Positions 5,312-8,370 of a DNA stretch of 8,370 nt are shown piece by piece (position 1 is the first letter of the stretch; every line of letters begins with the position of its first letter). A model generated the notes under the pieces. That model did no database searches, was not told where the DNA came from, and worked only from the letters and a program-made list of their open reading frames with translations. The DNA comes from Thermoanaerobacterales bacterium (GTDB lineage Bacteria > Bacillota > Thermosediminibacteria > Thermosediminibacterales > Tepidanaerobacteraceae). The translations under genes and the position numbers were made by a program. The DNA lies in assembly GCA_012841995.1 (NCBI GenBank), contig DUTQ01000216.1:1-8370 (forward strand), in the 5' to 3' direction.

Positions 5312-6208
5312 ATGTGGCAATCAATGATATTGAATTCTCTTGAACAAGGACTTGTATTCGGCATAATGGCTCTAGGTGTATATATTACCTTCAAGGTACT
5401 TAATTTTGCTGACCTTACAGTTGATGGAAGTTTTCCCCTTGGTGCTGCTATGGCCGCTTCGCTTATAGTAAGCGGCCACAGCCCTTTTCTTGCAACATTG
5501 GCAGCATTTATTGCCGGAGGTGCTGCAGGCTGCTTAACCGGTATTTTAAACACAAAGGCAAAGATAAGTGATCTTCTTTCAGGTATTCTCACAATGACTT
5601 CACTTTATTCAATTAATTTGAGGATTATGGGTCAACCAAACATCCCACTTTTAAATCAACCAACGGTATTTTCACTGACAAGGGACTTTTTAATAAGATT
5701 TTTTCCCGGCTTTTCTGATAAATATTTATATCTTTTTTCCTTTGTTATTTTGGCCTTATTAACTAAAATATTACTTGATACTTTTTTAAAGACCCAATTG
5801 GGTTTTGCCTTAAGGGCAACAGGCGATAACCCACAAATGATTCGCGCACAGGGAGTAAATATCGAGTTTGCAAAAATATTTGGAGTTGCCCTCTCTAATG
5901 CCTTCGTTGGCCTATCAGGTGCTCTTGTCGCCCAATATCAGGGGTTTGCAGATGTGGGTCTGGGAATAGGCACCGTAGTATCAGGGCTAGCTTCAGTAAT
6001 TATCGGCGAGGCATTACTTGGGGAAAAACCACTTTTCATCACGACTCTAGGGGTTTTATTGGGCTCTTTTGTATATAGATTTAGTATCTCGCTCGTCTTA
6101 TCTTTCAGGCTTGCACAGGCATCAGATTTAAAACTGCTTACTGCTATTGTCGTTATAATAGCCCTTACAGCTCCACAAATAAAAAAGACTATTAAAATCT
6201 CATCATAA
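5312..6208 (+). CDS. ABC importer permease (COG4120, TrpY-like)
   Basis: This 298-residue integral membrane protein starts at ATG 5312, 9 nt after AGAGGTG, and is the only complete gene here with an ATG start. About eight hydrophobic segments are visible. Family marks are LNFADLTVDGSFPLG (30-44), RATGDNPQMIRAQG (168-181, likely the cytoplasmic coupling loop that touches the ATPase) and GALVAQYQGFADVGLGIG followed by GLASVIIGE (203-233). These fit COG4120, related to the branched-chain amino acid permease family. It would form the membrane pore, probably as a homodimer since no second permease is encoded. It follows the lipoprotein gene by 80 nt and precedes the ATPase gene by 15 nt. The length is normal and I see no lesion. 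Confidence 0.92.
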   Translation: MWQSMILNSLEQGLVFGIMALGVYITFKVLNFADLTVDGSFPLGAAMAASLIVSGHSPFLATLAAFIAGGAAGCLTGILNTKAKISDLLSGILTMTSLYSINLRIMGQPNIPLLNQPTVFSLTRDFLIRFFPGFSDKYLYLFSFVILALLTKILLDTFLKTQLGFALRATGDNPQMIRAQGVNIEFAKIFGVALSNAFVGLSGALVAQYQGFADVGLGIGTVVSGLASVIIGEALLGEKPLFITTLGVLLGSFVYRFSISLVLSFRLAQASDLKLLTAIVVIIALTAPQIKKTIKISS

Positions 6209-6223
6209 GGGGGCATTGATAAA

Positions 6224-7018
6224 TTGGTTATTCTAGAAGACTTGAAAAAAACCTTTAATCCAGGTACACCAAATGAAAATAATGTGTTTAAAGGTCTTTC
6301 CTTAAAAATAAATGAAGGTGATTTTATTACTGTCATAGGCGGAAATGGAGCAGGCAAATCTACACTATTAAACCTAATCGCAGGAGTATTTCCCGTAGAT
6401 AGTGGCAGAATTATTTTAGACGATAATGATATAACGCATCTTCCAGAACACAAGCGAGCAGCTTTCATCGGTCGTGTATTTCAAGATCCCATGCTGGGCA
6501 CATCGCCTTCAATGACTATTGAGGAAAATTTATCTTTGGCATATTCCAGGGCAAAAAATATCTCTCTTAGATGGGGACTTAACTTATATAAACAAAAGTT
6601 GTTTAAACAACATTTATCAAAAATACCTCTAGGCCTTGAAAGTCGCCTAAAAACCAAGGTGAAACTACTATCTGGAGGACAAAGACAGGCATTAACTCTT
6701 GTTATGGCCACAATGAAAAAACCGCGGTTGCTACTTCTAGACGAGCACACCGCAGCTCTTGATCCAAAAACCGCTATAATGGTAAACAACTTGACAGAAG
6801 ATATTGTATATAAAAATAAGATCACCACGATCATGGTGACACATAACTTGGAGCACGCAATAAAGATGGGAAATCGCCTAATTATGATGCACCAAGGTCA
6901 AATAGTAATGGATATTAAGGGCGAAGAAAAATCAACTATGACAATACCCAGGCTTTTGAATAAATTTGAACAAACTCAAGGGGAAAAATTTGCAAACGAT
7001 CGAGTCATGCTAGCCTAA
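6224..7018 (+). CDS. ABC importer ATP-binding protein (COG1101, TrpZ-like)
   Basis: This 264-residue cytoplasmic ATPase powers the importer. All nucleotide-binding elements are intact: Walker A GGNGAGKST (39-47), Q-loop VFQDP with Q87, signature LSGGQ (149-153), Walker B LLLLDE (169-174) with catalytic E174, D-loop ALD (178-180) and switch histidine H207 in MVTHN. The start is TTG 6224. The AAGGGGG ribosome site (6207-6213) overlaps the permease stop codon, so translation is likely coupled. The helical segment between Q-loop and signature (SRAKNISLRWGLN...) is typical of this family. The stop at 7016-7018 overlaps the end of the opposing radical SAM gene, and no terminator separates them. Confidence 0.94.
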   Translation: MVILEDLKKTFNPGTPNENNVFKGLSLKINEGDFITVIGGNGAGKSTLLNLIAGVFPVDSGRIILDDNDITHLPEHKRAAFIGRVFQDPMLGTSPSMTIEENLSLAYSRAKNISLRWGLNLYKQKLFKQHLSKIPLGLESRLKTKVKLLSGGQRQALTLVMATMKKPRLLLLDEHTAALDPKTAIMVNNLTEDIVYKNKITTIMVTHNLEHAIKMGNRLIMMHQGQIVMDIKGEEKSTMTIPRLLNKFEQTQGEKFANDRVMLA

Positions 7019-8370
7019 ATATTAAATTTGGCATAGCGTGACATTTCCCCTTTTTTATAGAATACAACTCCAATTTTTTTAATCTCGGTGCTTTCAGGGA
7101 TATCATGTTCAAAGGCTTGTGCAGTAATGTATTTTGATATTTCATTGCCAGAAAAATTTGCCGCTATAGGCAAATTTTTTTGTACCCATTCTTCATCATA
7201 TATATACTGTGAAACTCGCTGCCATAGTGCTTTCATATTGACATTTCTTGAACAAATGAGATTACCTCCGCTTTTACCATTAAAATATCTGTAGTCGAAA
7301 TTTATATAGTCTCTTAAAAGTTCCTCATCTATGCCCAAACTTACACCGAACTTGAAAAGTAAATCATATCTTGCTTTTAAAGAATGATTTCTTTTATACA
7401 CATCATTTTTTATAAAAAAATTGTTAAGTGAATAGAAAAGCTCAAAGGGTCTATCAAAAAACTTAAGAAGAAAGGTAAATGAATGGTAAAAACGACCATC
7501 ATTGTAATATTTATCCACTAATTTGGCAATCCCCTTTAAAATGCTCAATTCTTCATAAGATATCCAATCATTGTATAAAATTTCATAAGGTGCTTTTGAG
7601 CGGTATACTATGCCATATTTATCCGCCCGTTTTCTGATAGAAGTCCCTTTTAACAGCTTCAAAAAACCTAATTGAATTTCTTCTGGATAAAGATTAAAAA
7701 CCTTGTCAAAGGAATGGGAAAAACTTTCGAAATCCTCATATGGAAGACCTGCAATTAAATCGACATGGAGCTTTACACCAGCTTTTTTCAATATTTCTAT
7801 GCCTTTAAGGGTTTTTTCCACATTAGTCGTCCTGTTTATAGCCTTTAAAGCCTCAAGATTCACCGTCTGTACGCCTACCTCAAATTGAAGCCTTTCCTTA
7901 ATTTCATCCAGACTTTTTGCAAATTCTTCATCAACCAGTTCAGGATTTATTTCACAGTGAAAGATGGTATCTTTGCCTAAACGCCGAATTATATCAAATA
8001 TTTTTATAGCCCTTCCACGATTACAGTTAAAGGATCTGTCAACTAACTTGACTACCCTTACGCCCTTTTTTACAAAAAATAAAAGATCTTTTTCAATCTT
8101 TGAAAGTGACGAAAATCTTACACCTTTTTCAATAGAAGAGATGCAAAAAGCGCAATTAAATGGACAGCCCCTTGATGTCTCATAATATACAAGCTTATTT
8201 TCAAGATCTTCACTTTGTTCATATGACATAGGTATTTCATTTAGATCCATAAAACCTTCAGGCGAAGTTGTTTTGATGTTTGCGCCATCCCTAAAAGCCA
8301 AACCATCTATCTTCTCGAAACCTTGCATACTATTATTTAACACATTAAGGTGAAGATAGATTCTGTAAGC
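7015..8370 (-). CDS. radical SAM protein, B12-binding/DUF4080 type (5' end outside window)
   Basis: The frame is open from the right edge to TAG at 7017-7015, so the true N-terminus is missing. The GTG at 8343 has in-frame coding upstream (AYRIYLHLN) and is not taken as the start. The visible 451 residues begin with the end of an upstream domain, then IDGLAFRDG and the radical SAM motif SRGCPFNCAFC, with cluster cysteines at about 8166-8164, 8154-8152 and 8145-8143. Later marks are FEVGVQTVNLEALKAINR and VDLIAGLPYED, typical of the COG1032 barrel. After it come GFLKLLKGTSIR and a Tyr/Phe/Lys-rich C-terminal region that I think is DUF4080. Such proteins often have an N-terminal cobalamin domain, which would lie outside this window. 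The 4Fe-4S cluster cleaves S-adenosylmethionine to a radical; the substrate is unknown. Convergent with, and 4 bp overlapping, the ATPase gene. Confidence 0.9.
   Translation of the reverse strand, partial: AYRIYLHLNVLNNSMQGFEKIDGLAFRDGANIKTTSPEGFMDLNEIPMSYEQSEDLENKLVYYETSRGCPFNCAFCISSIEKGVRFSSLSKIEKDLLFFVKKGVRVVKLVDRSFNCNRGRAIKIFDIIRRLGKDTIFHCEINPELVDEEFAKSLDEIKERLQFEVGVQTVNLEALKAINRTTNVEKTLKGIEILKKAGVKLHVDLIAGLPYEDFESFSHSFDKVFNLYPEEIQLGFLKLLKGTSIRKRADKYGIVYRSKAPYEILYNDWISYEELSILKGIAKLVDKYYNDGRFYHSFTFLLKFFDRPFELFYSLNNFFIKNDVYKRNHSLKARYDLLFKFGVSLGIDEELLRDYINFDYRYFNGKSGGNLICSRNVNMKALWQRVSQYIYDEEWVQKNLPIAANFSGNEISKYITAQAFEHDIPESTEIKKIGVVFYKKGEMSRYAKFNI

Noticed and set aside
5938..6468. 176-codon minus-strand frame opposite the permease and ATPase genes.
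   Set aside because: It spans the junction of two clear genes in the opposite direction, and its protein has no recognisable domain.

Overview
The window looks like chromosome from a low-GC, Gram-positive anaerobe of the Clostridia. The support is a UPF0182 membrane protein, a HutP-family RNA-binding protein, a lipoprotein-type ABC importer, a radical SAM protein, strong G-rich Shine-Dalgarno sites, and GTG or TTG starts on most genes. A thermoanaerobe such as Tepidanaerobacter or Thermosediminibacter is a guess from sequence feel only. No mobile element, CRISPR array, tRNA or rRNA was found.

Layout. Positions 1-2578 (minus) hold most of a large UPF0182 membrane protein whose 3' end is off the left edge. 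Positions 2579-2840 are a divergent regulatory region with a bulged dyad, three AACTAT repeats about one helical turn apart, and candidate promoters on both strands. Positions 2841-3542 (plus) encode a ZIP-family metal transporter with unusual metal-site residues. A perfect 14-bp inverted repeat overlapping a TATAAT box follows. Positions 3609-4028 (plus) encode a 139-residue HutP-family protein. Next comes a promoter-leader-attenuator segment (4042-4220), then a three-gene ABC importer (4221-7018): lipoprotein, permease and ATPase of the COG2984/COG4120/COG1101 type, the family that includes aromatic amino acid importers. A radical SAM gene (7015-8370, minus) converges on the ATPase gene and overlaps it by 4 bp; its 5' end is off the right edge.

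The main discovery candidate is 3543-4220. The HutP-like gene lies directly upstream of the importer. The importer has its own near-consensus promoter, and its leader carries five UAG triplets at an almost exact 8-nt period, placed just before an intrinsic terminator. By eye, the 3' part of the array pairs with the terminator's 5' arm and loop, giving a mutually exclusive antiterminator. A second part of the array pairs with a segment next to the ribosome binding site. UAG triplets at regular spacing are the known target of HutP. I infer that the HutP-like protein senses a ligand, perhaps the imported solute, and controls the importer by attenuation and possibly translation. It appears to lack two of the three histidines that bind the metal in Bacillus subtilis HutP, so the ligand is probably not histidine. 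No folding or database search could be run here.
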